Part shown: piece by piece, positions 4,130 to 12,534 of the stretch | How positions within the stretch are numbered: the first letter of the stretch is position 1 | How the letters are laid out: every line of letters begins with the position of its first letter | Assembly (NCBI GenBank): GCA_016208645.1 | Contig: JACQXP010000060.1 | Location: 1 to 18,275, forward strand | DNA from: Candidatus Methylomirabilota bacterium | GTDB taxonomy: Bacteria; Methylomirabilota; Methylomirabilia; Methylomirabilales; 2-02-FULL-66-22 | Length of the DNA stretch: 18,275 nucleotides | Direction: 5' to 3' | Program-made: the position numbers and the translations under genes | The notes under the pieces: model-generated | What the model saw: the letters and a program-made list of their open reading frames with translations, nothing else | What the model was told of the DNA's origin: nothing | The model's database searches: none

Positions 4130-5476
4130 TCACCTCTTGGGGCCGGCCGGCGGCAGGACGAAGGTGAATGTGCTGCCGCGGCCCTCGCCCTCGGATTCGG
4201 CCCAGACCCGACCGCCGTGCAGCTCGACGAGACGCTTGGTCAGGGCCAGGCCAAGGCCGGTCCCCTGGTAGCGCTTTGTGCGGACGGGTTCGAGCTGGGT
4301 GAGGGGCCGGAAGAGCTTCGGGAGGTCCTCGGCCTTGATCCCGACGCCGGTGTCCATGACGGCGATCTCAAGCATTTCAGATTTCAGATTTGAGATTTCA
4401 GATTGGGTGGGCGGCAAATCTGCAATCTGCAATCTGCAATCTGCAATCCGGCGGGCGGTGACCGTGACGTGCCCCCCGTCCGGCGTGAACTTGACGGCGT
4501 TCGAGAGGAGATTGTAGAGGATCTGCTTGAACCGGACCGGATCGGCGTTGAGCATCCCGAGCGCTGGGTCCACGTGCAAATCGAGCGCGAGTCCCTTGCC
4601 ATCGGCCTGAGAACGGAGATCGCGCAGGATGGACTCGAGGACGTCTCGCAACTCCAGCGGCTCAGGATGGAGATGCAACCGGCCGGCCTCCGCCGTGGAA
4701 AGGTCTAACAGGTCGTTGAACAGAGCCAAGAGATGCTGTCCGCCCTTGTGGATATTGCCCAGAAAGCGGGTCTGTTTCTCGGTCAGCGGCCCAAAGGTGG
4801 GGTCTCGCAGCAGCTCGCAGAAGCCGATGATCGCGTTGAGGGGCGTCCGCAGTTCATGCGACATGTTCGCGAGGAACTCGGATTTCACCCGCAACGCCTC
4901 TTCCAGCTCCACGGTCCGCTGCCGGACCCGCTCCTCCATTTCGGCGGCATGCTGCCGGATCGCCGCATAGAGCCGCGCGTTCTCGATGGCGAGGGCGGCC
5001 TGCCGGGCGAAGGCGGAGAGAAAGACGACCTCGCCCTCGGTGTAGACCCGAGGCGCGGAGGTATTGAAGACGAGCACACCGAAGAGGCGGCCCTTAAGCT
5101 GGACCGGCAGCCCGAGGTAGGAGACGAGGCCGTACGTGGCGGCGTGCTGGGGGTAGCGCAGGCGGGAGTCTCCCCGGCAGTCGGGCACGGCCAGGGGCTG
5201 CCCGCTGGCCCCCACCTGTCCCGAGAAGCTCTCGCCCAAGGGGATCACGATGTCCCGTTCCGCCTCCAGCGGGAGCCCGACCCCCACGCGGTAGCGAAGC
5301 ACCCGGGCGGCCTCGTCCAGGAGAAAGAGGCGGACGAAGGGGGCGTCCGCGATGCCCGCCGCCTCGCGGACGATGGTCTGCAGGACCTCCTCCAGGTCCA
5401 GCGACGAGGCCACGGCCTGGGTCGCCTCCAGGAGGGCGGCCAGGCGCGCCTGGAGCGAGCCAGGGCGGGGATCCAT
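4130..5476 (-). CDS. GAF domain sensor histidine kinase
   Basis: A soluble sensor kinase of 448 residues. Residue numbers below count one extra Met from the alternative GTG at 5479. A GAF domain spans about 25-168 (LDLEEVLQTIVREAAG to AALAIENARL), a coiled coil about 170-200, then HisKA with H208 in SHELRTPLNAIIGF, and HATPase_c with N-box N327 (LLSNAVKF), G1 DTGVG (376-380) and G2 GTGLG (406-410). No transmembrane helix is present, so it probably senses a cytoplasmic ligand through GAF. The start is ATG 5476, with GGAG five bases upstream. About 25 residues (345-368), between the strand after the N-box and the G1 box, are encoded by a heptad-repeat insertion. The regulator gene follows directly. 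Confidence 0.94.
   Translation of the reverse strand: MDPRPGSLQARLAALLEATQAVASSLDLEEVLQTIVREAAGIADAPFVRLFLLDEAARVLRYRVGVGLPLEAERDIVIPLGESFSGQVGASGQPLAVPDCRGDSRLRYPQHAATYGLVSYLGLPVQLKGRLFGVLVFNTSAPRVYTEGEVVFLSAFARQAALAIENARLYAAIRQHAAEMEERVRQRTVELEEALRVKSEFLANMSHELRTPLNAIIGFCELLRDPTFGPLTEKQTRFLGNIHKGGQHLLALFNDLLDLSTAEAGRLHLHPEPLELRDVLESILRDLRSQADGKGLALDLHVDPALGMLNADPVRFKQILYNLLSNAVKFTPDGGHVTVTARRIADCRLQIADLPPTQSEISNLKSEMLEIAVMDTGVGIKAEDLPKLFRPLTQLEPVRTKRYQGTGLGLALTKRLVELHGGRVWAESEGEGRGSTFTFVLPPAGPKR
4374..4449. repeat. Heptad palindrome inside the kinase gene (AGATT type)
   Basis: Four 7-bp units of type ATTTCAG (4374-4401, one with G for C) face four units of AATCTGC (4417-4444) across a GC-rich 15-bp centre. 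The complement of the second unit is GCAGATT, so the two arms share CAGATT in opposite orientation. The array keeps the kinase frame open and encodes the peptides CRLQIAD and EISNLKSE. The local base composition is far more A+T-rich than the rest of the gene. The design matches the intergenic GACAAC palindromes although the unit differs. Confidence 0.85.
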
Positions 5477-5479
5477 CAC

Positions 5480-5747
5480 CTCTCCACCGTGCGAGGCGGG
5501 ACGGCCGGGCGCCGGGGGTCGTTCGGGGCGGCGCAGGTGATGGGATGGCGGCTTGAGAGACCCGGCGCCCTCACCGGCAACTCCTCGTGGGGCCCGCGGA
5601 GCATTCCTCCGCGGTTCCGGCCCCGGATGCGTGAAGGGTCATCTTGACGGCGACTCATACGATGGTGGCTCGAACGCGGGATGGGCAGATGAGAATGGCG
5701 CCTGTCTCCCGGTCGAGCCGAGCCGGCAGGCTGGGGCCTCCTCGCCG
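5480..5747. other. Spacer with a GC-rich hairpin
   Basis: This lies between purM and the kinase gene, both on the - strand. The clearest structure is a perfect 8-bp stem, CCGCGGAG (5594-5601) with CTCCGCGG (5607-5614), with a 5-nt loop and no T tract. A 60-codon frame at 5476-5658 on the - strand has no ribosome binding site and no recognisable domain, and I do not call it. The kinase promoter must lie here if the kinase is not read from purM, but I could not pick one. Confidence 0.4.
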
Positions 5748-6827
5748 TTAGGAGCGGCGGAAGCGGCTCCCCTCTCCCACCAACCCCCGGGGAACGAGAT
5801 GGACCCTGCGGCCCGCATCCTCCACCGCGTGGCCCAGGCGGAACGCCTCGACGCCCAGCCGTCCGAGGGTCTCCAGGGTCCGGTCGGCCTGGGCGGCCGC
5901 CACGACCAGGCAGAAGCCGGTCCCCATATTGTAGACGCAGAACATCTCCTCGTCGCTGACCCGGCCGATCCCCTGCAAGAGGGTGAAGATCGGTTGGGGC
6001 TCGGGGAGGGCCTCCAGCACGTAGCCCACCGGGGCCCGCACCCGGGCGAGGTTCAGGAAGCCATCGCTGGTGATGTGGATCAGGGCCTTGATGTCGAGAC
6101 CCGCGCGGAGGAGCTGGAGGACCTCCCGGACATAGATCCGCGTGGGCTCCAGCAGCTCCTCGCCGATCGTCCGGCCGAGCTCTCCGATGTACCTGTCCGG
6201 TTGGTATCGGGCCTGCTTGAAGAAGACCTCCCGCGCCAAGGTCAGGCCGTTGCTGTGGATCCCGCTGCTCCGGAGGCCGATGACCGCATCCCCGGCCCGG
6301 ATCTCCTGGCCGACCAGGATGCGGTTCATGGGCACGAGGCCGACGCAGGCGCCGGCCAGGTCGAAGCCGCGCCCCTCCCGCTGGCCCGCGATCATCTCGC
6401 GCACCTGGGCGATCTCGCCGCCCGGGATGGAGATGTTGGCCTGCCGGGCCCCCTCGTACAGCCCCTTCCCGATCTGCGCGAGGAAGTCCGGGTCCGCCTC
6501 CTGGACGGCGATGTAATCGAGCATGCAGAGGGGCTCGGCACCGACGCAGAGCACGTCGTTGACGTTCATGGCCACGCAGTCAATGCCGATGGTGTCGTAC
6601 TTGTCCAGCATCTGCGCGACCAGCAGCTTGCTTCCCACGCCGTCGGTGGACAGGGCGAGGCCGACGCCGTTCCCGAGGTCCAGGACGCTGGCGAAGTAGC
6701 CGAAATCCAGGGCGGACCGGTGGGCCCCGAACGCCAGGGTCTTGCCCACCCAGCCGAGCAGCCCGGCCAGGGCCGCCTCTTCCTTTACGCTATTGACACC
6801 TGCCCGCGTATAAGTTGGCTCAGCCAT
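5748..6827 (-). CDS. purM: Phosphoribosylformylglycinamidine cyclo-ligase (AIR synthetase)
   Basis: PurM closes the imidazole ring of formylglycinamidine ribonucleotide with ATP, the fifth step of purine synthesis. The 359-residue product has the family landmarks: TYTRAGVNS near the N-terminus, the ATP-binding STDGVGSK (residues 60-67), GIDCVAMNVNDVLCVGAEP (81-99), SIPGGEIAQV, GLRSSGIHSNGLTLAR, and HITSDGFLNLARV. Usual length is about 345, so it is complete with a slightly longer basic tail (GEGSRFRRS). The variant of the motifs (GSK for the more common GTK) looks closer to archaeal and deep-branching bacterial forms than to E. coli, which is an impression only. Start ATG 6827 has GGAG 10 bases upstream. 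No other purine gene is adjacent. Confidence 0.94.
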   Translation of the reverse strand: MAEPTYTRAGVNSVKEEAALAGLLGWVGKTLAFGAHRSALDFGYFASVLDLGNGVGLALSTDGVGSKLLVAQMLDKYDTIGIDCVAMNVNDVLCVGAEPLCMLDYIAVQEADPDFLAQIGKGLYEGARQANISIPGGEIAQVREMIAGQREGRGFDLAGACVGLVPMNRILVGQEIRAGDAVIGLRSSGIHSNGLTLAREVFFKQARYQPDRYIGELGRTIGEELLEPTRIYVREVLQLLRAGLDIKALIHITSDGFLNLARVRAPVGYVLEALPEPQPIFTLLQGIGRVSDEEMFCVYNMGTGFCLVVAAAQADRTLETLGRLGVEAFRLGHAVEDAGRRVHLVPRGLVGEGSRFRRS

Positions 6828-6854
6828 GCTTTCGCGGCTCCATGAAACGCCGGG

Positions 6855-6951
6855 CCAATTTCAAATTGAAAACCGACAACTGACAGCCGGCCAACTCAGG
6901 GCCTGACCAGCGATGTCCGGTTGTCCGTTGTCGGTTGTCCGTTTTCCATTG
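6855..6951. repeat. Heptad palindrome, copy B (GACAAC type)
   Basis: The left arm at 6855-6893 reads CCAATTTCAAATTGAAAAC, then CGACAAC TGACAGC CGGCC. The right arm at 6918-6951 reads CCG GTTGTCC GTTGTCG GTTGTCC GTTTTCCATTG. The arms pair imperfectly as two to three NGACAAC units with AT-rich ends. The element fills the spacer between the end of metG and the start of purM. The centre includes AGGGCCTGACC. Confidence 0.85.
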
Positions 6952-6964
6952 AGATGGTCCGCGG

Positions 6965-8887
6965 CTACTTGACCTTGGAGCCCGGCGCCACCGGCTTCTC
7001 CGGCGCCAGCAGCACGATGCGGCCGTCCGGGTCGGTGGCGGCCAGCAGCATCCCCCGCGACTCGACCCCCATGAGCGTGGAGGGCTTGAGGTTGGCCACG
7101 ATCACGATCTGCCTGCCGACCAGCTCGGCCGGCGGATAGTCCAGGAGGATCCCCGCCACGATGGTCCGCTCTTCGGACCCGGCGGCGACCTTCAGCTCGA
7201 CCAGCTTCTTCGACCCGCGGACCGCCCGGGCCTCCACCACGCGGGCGACCCGCAGGTCCAGGCGCCGGAACTCCTCGATGGTGATCTCGTCGGATGACGC
7301 GGGGCTGGCCGCACTTGCGGGAGCGGAGGCCGCACTCGGCCCCGGGTCCTCCAGCGAGAACTCCACCCGCGGGAACAGCGCCTCGCCCCGGACCATGGCC
7401 CGCGGGCCGGCGGCCCCCCAGCGTCCGGCCTCGCGGAGGCGCGCCTCGGCCACGGGCCCGGTCACGCCGAGCTGCGCCCACAGCTTCTCGGCCGTGGCCG
7501 GCACGAAGGGCGAGAGGAACAGGCCCGCCAGCCGCAAGGCCTCGCAGGTGTGTCCGAGGACGCGGGCCAGGGCCTCCCGGTCCCGCTTGGCCAGCTCCCA
7601 CGGCTTCTGCTCGTCCAGGTACTTGTTGCCCGCGTTCAGCAACTCCCAGATCGCCTCCAGGGCCCGGTGGAAGGCGAAGGCTTCCATGGCCTCCGCCACC
7701 CGGCCGGCCAGCCCCTGCGCCACCCCGCGGAGCGTCCGATCCCCCTCGGTCGCGGGATCGCCCGGAGCCGGGATGCGGCCGTCGCAATACCGGCCCACCA
7801 TGGTGAGCGTCCGCTGGAGCAGGTTCCCCAAGTCGTTGGCCAGGTCGGCATTCAGGCGCTGCACCAGCGCCACCTCGCCGAAGTTGGCGTCCAGGCCGAA
7901 AACCATCTCGCGCAGGAGGAAGTAGCGCAGGGCATCCAGGCCGTATTTGTCCGCCAGGTCCAGCGGGGAGAGCGTCCGGCCCCGGCTCTTGGACATCTTG
8001 GCCTCATCCACCAGCCAGTAGCCGTGCACGTTCAGGTGCTGGTACGTCGGGATGCCGGCCGCCCGGAGCATGGTGGGCCAGTAGACGCCGTGGGGCTTCA
8101 GGATATCCTTGCCGATCAGGTGTTGGGCCACCGGCCAGAAGGTTCCGAACAGCTCCCCGTCCGGATAGTCCAGGGCGCTCACGTAGTTGATCAGCGCATC
8201 GAACCAGACGTAGGTCACGTACCGGTCGTCGAAGGGGAGCGGGATGCCCCACGTGAGGCGGGTGCGGGGCCGGGAGATGCACAGGTCCTCCAGGGGCTCG
8301 CGCAGGAAGCCCAGCACCTCGTTCCGGTACCGTTCCGGCCGGATGAAGTCGGGGTGCTCCTGGAGGTGGCGGATCAGCCAGTCCTGGTACTTGCTCATCC
8401 GGAAGAAGTAGTTCTGCTCCTTGACGAATTCGAGCCGTGTCTGGTGGTCGGGGCAGCGGCCGTCCACCATCTCCTTCTCGGTGTAGAACCGTTCGCACCC
8501 GACACAGTAGTGCCCCCCGTACTCGCCGAAGTAGATGTCCCCGGCAGCGTGGATCGTCTGGAGGATAGCCTGGACGACCCGCGTGTGGCGTACCTCGGTG
8601 GTGCGGATGAACTGATCGAACCGGAGGCCCAGGCGCTGCCAGGTCTCCCGGAAGGCGGCGCTGATGCGGTCGGCGTAGGCCTGGGGGGTCTCCATGGCCC
8701 GGGCGGCCGCCTGGGCGATCTTGTCTCCATGCTCGTCGGTGCCGGTGAGGAAATAGACCCGGCGACCGGCCAGGCGATGGTAGCGGGCCACGGTGTCCGC
8801 GACGATGGTCGTATAGGCATGGCCCGAGTGGGGCGGGGCGTTCACGTAATAGATGGGCGTGGTGATATAGACGGGATCAGCCGACAT
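6965..8887 (-). CDS. metG: Methionyl-tRNA synthetase
   Basis: A 640-residue class I synthetase that charges tRNA-Met. The HIGH motif appears as HSGH (residues 20-23) after TPIYYVNAPP, and the KMSKS loop is at 297-301. One zinc knuckle is visible in the connective domain: C128, C131, C145 and H148. The helical anticodon-binding domain follows. The C-terminus from about 535 is an EMAP-II-like tRNA-binding OB fold (EEFRRLDLRVARVVEAR to APGSKVK). This is the form with a fused C-terminal dimerisation and tRNA-binding domain. The start is ATG 8887, nine bases after GGGAG; the same frame is open to 9655 but that part is the shadow of ricT. It follows ricT on the same strand with a 53-bp gap. Confidence 0.97.
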   Translation of the reverse strand: MSADPVYITTPIYYVNAPPHSGHAYTTIVADTVARYHRLAGRRVYFLTGTDEHGDKIAQAAARAMETPQAYADRISAAFRETWQRLGLRFDQFIRTTEVRHTRVVQAILQTIHAAGDIYFGEYGGHYCVGCERFYTEKEMVDGRCPDHQTRLEFVKEQNYFFRMSKYQDWLIRHLQEHPDFIRPERYRNEVLGFLREPLEDLCISRPRTRLTWGIPLPFDDRYVTYVWFDALINYVSALDYPDGELFGTFWPVAQHLIGKDILKPHGVYWPTMLRAAGIPTYQHLNVHGYWLVDEAKMSKSRGRTLSPLDLADKYGLDALRYFLLREMVFGLDANFGEVALVQRLNADLANDLGNLLQRTLTMVGRYCDGRIPAPGDPATEGDRTLRGVAQGLAGRVAEAMEAFAFHRALEAIWELLNAGNKYLDEQKPWELAKRDREALARVLGHTCEALRLAGLFLSPFVPATAEKLWAQLGVTGPVAEARLREAGRWGAAGPRAMVRGEALFPRVEFSLEDPGPSAASAPASAASPASSDEITIEEFRRLDLRVARVVEARAVRGSKKLVELKVAAGSEERTIVAGILLDYPPAELVGRQIVIVANLKPSTLMGVESRGMLLAATDPDGRIVLLAPEKPVAPGSKVK

Positions 8888-8940
8888 GGTGGTGTCGCTC
8901 CCAGGAATGGGGTCGGGTACCGCGCCGGGGGCCGGGTGGG

Positions 8941-9918
8941 TCAGGAATCCTCCAGGGCGGCGATATCGTCGGGGACATCCTCGGCCGGTGGCGACCCCTC
9001 CGGCCGTCGGTTCTCTGCGCTGGCAGCCGCGCCGAGGCGTCCCCCCGGGGCGCAACCGGCCGCGGGCGTCCCGGCCGGGCCCTCGCCGGCGTGCGGGCCT
9101 CGCGAAGAAGGGGTGGGCCGGGGTCGCACCGTCACCTCCCCGGCCGACAGGATGACCTGTCCGCCCGTCTCGAGGCCGATCAGGACGGTCTGCTCCAGGA
9201 TGTTCTGGGCCCGGACCAGGCCGGGGCCCCGGCACGTGGAGACACAGCAGCCGGGCTTGGGCAGGGTCCGCTTCAGCTCGGCGTAGAGGGGGTGCTCGAA
9301 GGCCAGGCAACACTTGAGCCGCCCGCATATCCCGGAGAGCTTGCCGGGATTCAAGGCCAGGTTCTGATCCTTGGCCATCCGGATGCTCACCGGGGCGAAC
9401 GCCTGGAGAAAGGCGCCGCAGCAGAGCGCCCGGCCGCACGGCCCCGCGCTGCCCAGGACCCTGGCCTCGTCCCGCACGCCGATCTGCCGCAACTCGACCC
9501 GCGTCCGCAGGTGCTGGGAGAGGTCTTTTACCAGCTCGCGGAAGTCCACCCGGCCGTCGGCCGTGAAGTAGAACATGGCCTTGCTGGAATCCAGCCCGAT
9601 GCGCACCTCGGTCAGTTTCATGGGGAGGCCGCGGGCCCGGATCCGCTCTCGGCAAAACGCGCGGACCTCCCGCTCGCGCTGGGCCAGGCCCGCGCGGCGC
9701 GCCAGGTCGGTGGGCGTCGCCTTGCGCAGGATCCGGGAGACGGGGGCCTTCAGCGCCTCCTGGGGGAACTCTTCCAGGATGGCCACCACGTCCCCCATGC
9801 CCACCCCCCAGTCGGTTTCCACGACCACGACGTCGCCGGCCCGGAGGGCGTATTCGGGCGCGGGGGAGTACTGATGCCGCGCCGGGCCATTGAATTCAAC
9901 CCGAACCATGCGGGCCAT
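8941..9918 (-). CDS. ricT: PSP1 domain protein RicT/YaaT
   Basis: A PSP1-family protein. The conserved core runs from MVRVEFNGPARHQY to about residue 245 and includes the TDWGVGMGDVV strand pair, the helix ending in DSSKAMFYFTADGRVDFRELVKDL, and a dense cysteine set: C161, C166, C167, C198, C203, C204, C224, C225, C229. In Bacillus, RicT belongs to the RicA-RicF-RicT iron-sulfur complex that stimulates RNase Y mRNA processing; whether partners exist here cannot be seen. The last 80 residues are a disordered, Pro/Ala/Gly-rich tail ending in an acidic segment, longer than I recall for the family. The start is ATG 9918, with GGGAGG about six bases upstream; a second ATG at 9909 is possible. Its first 23 bases overlap the end of holB, so coupling is likely. 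Confidence 0.93.
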   Translation of the reverse strand: MARMVRVEFNGPARHQYSPAPEYALRAGDVVVVETDWGVGMGDVVAILEEFPQEALKAPVSRILRKATPTDLARRAGLAQREREVRAFCRERIRARGLPMKLTEVRIGLDSSKAMFYFTADGRVDFRELVKDLSQHLRTRVELRQIGVRDEARVLGSAGPCGRALCCGAFLQAFAPVSIRMAKDQNLALNPGKLSGICGRLKCCLAFEHPLYAELKRTLPKPGCCVSTCRGPGLVRAQNILEQTVLIGLETGGQVILSAGEVTVRPRPTPSSRGPHAGEGPAGTPAAGCAPGGRLGAAASAENRRPEGSPPAEDVPDDIAALEDS

Positions 9919-10951
9919 GGCTGCCCTCCCTGCCTGTCCGCGGGACGCAGGCAGGCTGCCCCCTCCCGACCGCATCGCGCATCCTGAGGAGCATGCGCTC
10001 CGCAGTGAAGCGAGGGTTGGCGCGGCGCGCCAGGGCGCGTTGCGCCTCCACCTGGGCCTCGAAGACGTTCAGGATCGCCCCCACCGGATACCGCGCGGCC
10101 AGCCGGGCGACGTCCGCCTCGCGATCCCCGTGCACGAGCGGGACGGCCCCCCCGGCGATCTTGGCCACGATCATGTCCCGAGTGTAGCCGGCCAGGATCT
10201 CCAGCGCGGCCTCGAATGCCGGCCGATCCGATCCCAGATCATCGGCGCGTTCCAGGACGGCGGGCAGCGAGCCCAGGGCGTCCCACACCTCTTGTACGAT
10301 CCGGTCGCGTCTGGCATGCGCCTCCGCCACATCCAGGGCCAGGGCGCGCGCCGCGCTGCCGCCCGCCAGGGCCGCGGCCTCGGGCGGCCGGCCATGGCGA
10401 GCCAGGAGGTCCCGGAGGTGGCCTTCGCCCAACAGGTCGAATCGCAGCTCCTGGCAGCGGGACAGGATGGTCGGCAGAAGCGCGCTGGGCGTCGCCGTCA
10501 CCAGGATGAAGAGCGACACGCCGGCCGGCTCCTCCAGCGTCTTCAGGAAGGCGTTGGCCGCCGGCTCCTGCATCTGGTCGGCGGGATCCAGGATCCACAC
10601 CTTGGCCCGGCCCTCGTAGGCCCGCAGGCTGGCCCGCGCCGCCACCTCCCGGATCTGGTCGATGGTGATGACCGTCTTCTCCTCGGGCCGCACCTCGATC
10701 ACGTCGGGATGATTGCCCGCGGCGATCTTTCGGCACGCCGCGCACCGCCCGCACGCGTCCGCCGTCGCCTCGGAGGCAGCGCCGCCGGCCGCGAGGCAGT
10801 TGATCGCCTGGGCCAACGCCAGCGCCGCCGTCCGCTTCCCGACCCCCGCGGGGCCGGCGAAGCAGTAGGCCTGCGACAGCCGGCCGGTCTGCCAGGCGGA
10901 CCGCAGGAAGGCCACCGCGCGATCCTGTCCTAGAATCTCGGCGAAGGGCAT
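9896..10951 (-). CDS. holB: DNA polymerase III delta' subunit
   Basis: The clamp-loader delta' subunit, part of the complex that opens the beta clamp. The 351-residue product has Walker A GPAGVGKR (33-40), zinc ligands C52, C67, C70 and C73, a degenerate Walker B LDPAD (111-115), LKTLEEP (126-132), and the SRC motif at 144-146 used as arginine finger. The C-terminal helical collar is less conserved, as usual. The start is ATG 10951, four bases after the tmk stop, with GAGG immediately upstream; the frame continues to 11260 but only as the shadow of tmk. The order tmk-holB-ricT-metG is common in bacteria and supports the call. A gamma/tau (DnaX) identity is less likely because of length and the Walker B decay. 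Confidence 0.94.
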   Translation of the reverse strand: MPFAEILGQDRAVAFLRSAWQTGRLSQAYCFAGPAGVGKRTAALALAQAINCLAAGGAASEATADACGRCAACRKIAAGNHPDVIEVRPEEKTVITIDQIREVAARASLRAYEGRAKVWILDPADQMQEPAANAFLKTLEEPAGVSLFILVTATPSALLPTILSRCQELRFDLLGEGHLRDLLARHGRPPEAAALAGGSAARALALDVAEAHARRDRIVQEVWDALGSLPAVLERADDLGSDRPAFEAALEILAGYTRDMIVAKIAGGAVPLVHGDREADVARLAARYPVGAILNVFEAQVEAQRALARRANPRFTAERMLLRMRDAVGRGQPACVPRTGREGSHGPHGSG

Positions 10952-10955
10952 CCTC

Positions 10956-11633
10956 TCACCCGGAGGCCGGCACGCGAGAGCCCGGGGGGGGGCCGGATCG
11001 CCGGAGCAGTTCGTCCACGCGGCGGCGAACGTCGCCCTCGATCTCCGCCATGCCCCGGGCGGCGTCCAGCACGGCGACCCGCCCGGGTTCGGCCGCGGCG
11101 ATGGCGCGGTACCCGGCACGAACCCGTTGGTGAAAGGCGAGCACCTCCTCCTCGATCCGGTCGTGTCGCCCCTGGCGCTGGGTCGCCCGCTGGGTGGCGC
11201 GCGCCAGTCCCGCCTCCGGGTCCAGGTCCAGCAGGACCGTGAGGTCCGGGCGCAAGCCATCCGTCGCCAGGACGTTCATCCGGGCGATCAGGTCCAGGTC
11301 CAACCCGCGCCCGTAGCCCTGGTAGGCCACCGTCGAATCGGTGAACCGATCGCAAAGCACGATGCGCCCCGCGTCCAGCGCCGGCCGGATCACCTCGTGC
11401 ACGAGCTGGGCCCGGCTGGCCTCGTACAGGCACAACTCCGACGCGGCCGCCATCCGGGTGTTCTCCGGGTCCAGGAGGAGCCCGCGGATCTGCTTTCCGA
11501 TGGGCGTGCCGCCCGGATCCCGGGTCTCGACGGCATCCCAGCCCGCAGCCCGCAGGTGGGTGAGCAGCGCCTTGAGCTGGGTGGTCTTCCCCGTTCCCTC
11601 TCCCCCCTCGAAGGTGACGAAGAGGCGCGACAT
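10956..11633 (-). CDS. tmk: Thymidylate kinase
   Basis: Tmk phosphorylates dTMP to dTDP. The 225-residue product has the P-loop FEGGEGTGKTT (8-18), TRDPGGTPIG, ELCLYEASRAQLV, and CDRFTDSTVAYQGYGRGLD, followed by LDLDPEAGLAR and the lid region ATQRQGRHDRIEEE. In most homologues the second motif is TREPGGT; here Asp replaces the Glu, a conservative change. Arg-rich lid residues suggest the type II lid found in E. coli-like enzymes. The start ATG 11633 has GAGGG about five bases upstream. It heads the tmk-holB-ricT-metG cluster, and the heptad palindrome lies directly upstream. Confidence 0.96.
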   Translation of the reverse strand: MSRLFVTFEGGEGTGKTTQLKALLTHLRAAGWDAVETRDPGGTPIGKQIRGLLLDPENTRMAAASELCLYEASRAQLVHEVIRPALDAGRIVLCDRFTDSTVAYQGYGRGLDLDLIARMNVLATDGLRPDLTVLLDLDPEAGLARATQRATQRQGRHDRIEEEVLAFHQRVRAGYRAIAAAEPGRVAVLDAARGMAEIEGDVRRRVDELLRRSGPPPGSRVPASG

Positions 11634-11642
11634 GGTCCCTCA

Positions 11643-11722
11643 CAATTTAAAACTGACAACTGACAACCGACAGGCGGGCAATGACCGGTTGTCAGTTGTC
11701 CGTTGTCGGTTTTTCATTCTAG
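11643..11722. repeat. Heptad palindrome, copy C (GACAAC type)
   Basis: The left arm at 11643-11681 reads CAATTTAAAAC, then TGACAAC TGACAAC CGACAGG CGGG. The right arm at 11683-11722 reads GACCG GTTGTCA GTTGTCC GTTGTCG GTTTTTCATTCTAG. Three 7-bp units in each arm pair except at the variable first base, with nearly no centre. It fills the spacer between the LRV/HEAT-like gene and tmk, starting 10 bp from the tmk start codon, so a hairpin here would fall in the tmk leader. Confidence 0.87.
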
Positions 11723-11727
11723 CGAGG

Positions 11728-12534
11728 CTAATGCCCGCCGCCCGCCGACGTCTGCGGTGCCTTGCGCCGGTCCTGGATCTGCTTGGCGGCGCGGGAGACC
11801 GCCCCCGGGATGTTCCGGTTCTTGACCAGATCGGTCAGCTCTCGGTCCGAGAGGCCGTTGATGCCCAGGCTCAGGGACACGCCGACCGGCGTCCGGGGAT
11901 TGTGCAGCAACGACAGCAGGATCTGGTGATTCTGCCGGTACTTCCGGTTGGAGGCGATGAACCGCAGGATCTTGTCCGAGACGTCCCGCATCTGGGCAAT
12001 GGCCAGGATCTCGCCGTCCGTGATGCGCGGGGACCCCGCCACCTCCAGGGCGATCATATCGTTGCTGTCCTTGATCAGGATCATCCGGACGTCCTTGTTC
12101 CCCTTCTTGGCCAGGGCCAGCTTCTGCCCCACGGGGAGTTCCTTGATCTGGAGCAGCAGGCTCTTCTTCGACCCCTCAGCGTCCCGCTTCTTGGCGACCT
12201 CGATCTGTCGCTGGAGGGTGGAATGCTTCACCTCCGGGAGGGCCGGATTGCGGAGCAGCGCCTCCAGCGCCTCCACCCATCGCCCGAGGCGGTCCAGCGA
12301 GCCCAGCAGGACCTCCAGGATGGCGCCTGTGGCGCCCTCGGCCAGCCGGGCTATGGCGGCGCCTGAGGCCTGCGGGTGGCGGAGGAGCGCCACGACCACG
12401 TCGGCCGAGAGGGCGGGATGCTCCAGGATCTGCTCCAGCACCTCGGGGGGCGTCCGCTGGTTCTGCGCGATGGGGAGCAGGTCGGCCGCCGACAGGCCCG
12501 CCGGTTCCACTGGCGCCGCCGCGTCCTGGGTCAT
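11728..12534 (-). CDS. Conserved hypothetical protein with LRV/HEAT-like helical repeats
   Basis: A 268-residue protein of unknown function built from short helical repeats. Units with the pattern L-x2-IA-x-(N/D)-x3-P-x2-(V/I)-L can be seen at about 20-42, 44-66, 140-160, 165-190, 190-212, 213-235 and 236-255 (for example LLPIAQNQRTPPEVLEQIL). They resemble leucine-rich-repeat-variant or HEAT arrays, which normally bind proteins or nucleic acids. A Lys-rich middle segment (110-150) separates the repeats. I have the impression of similar proteins in deltaproteobacteria but none with a known role. There is no signal peptide or membrane helix. ATG 12534 overlaps the selA stop as ATGA, so the two are co-translated. 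It could be a scaffold; no function is assigned. Confidence 0.8.
   Translation of the reverse strand: MTQDAAAPVEPAGLSAADLLPIAQNQRTPPEVLEQILEHPALSADVVVALLRHPQASGAAIARLAEGATGAILEVLLGSLDRLGRWVEALEALLRNPALPEVKHSTLQRQIEVAKKRDAEGSKKSLLLQIKELPVGQKLALAKKGNKDVRMILIKDSNDMIALEVAGSPRITDGEILAIAQMRDVSDKILRFIASNRKYRQNHQILLSLLHNPRTPVGVSLSLGINGLSDRELTDLVKNRNIPGAVSRAAKQIQDRRKAPQTSAGGGH

Noticed and set aside
4374..4449. CRISPR-like array of short repeats
   Set aside because: The repeats are 7 bp with no spacers; CRISPR repeats are longer and separated by unique spacers. The same holds for the GACAAC arrays.
5476..5658. 60-codon frame upstream of the histidine kinase
   Set aside because: No ribosome binding site, no recognisable domain, high Arg/Pro content as in shadows.
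6793..6814. TTGACA and TATAAG on the + strand
   Set aside because: The spacing is only 10 bp and the site lies inside the N-terminal codons of purM on the opposite strand.
8888..9655. N-terminal extension of the metG frame
   Set aside because: The open frame before ATG 8887 overlaps ricT and has no synthetase-like sequence; homologues start at the TTPIYYVNAPP region.
10952..11260. N-terminal extension of the holB frame
   Set aside because: It is the shadow of tmk; the true start with GAGG directly after the tmk stop is clear.
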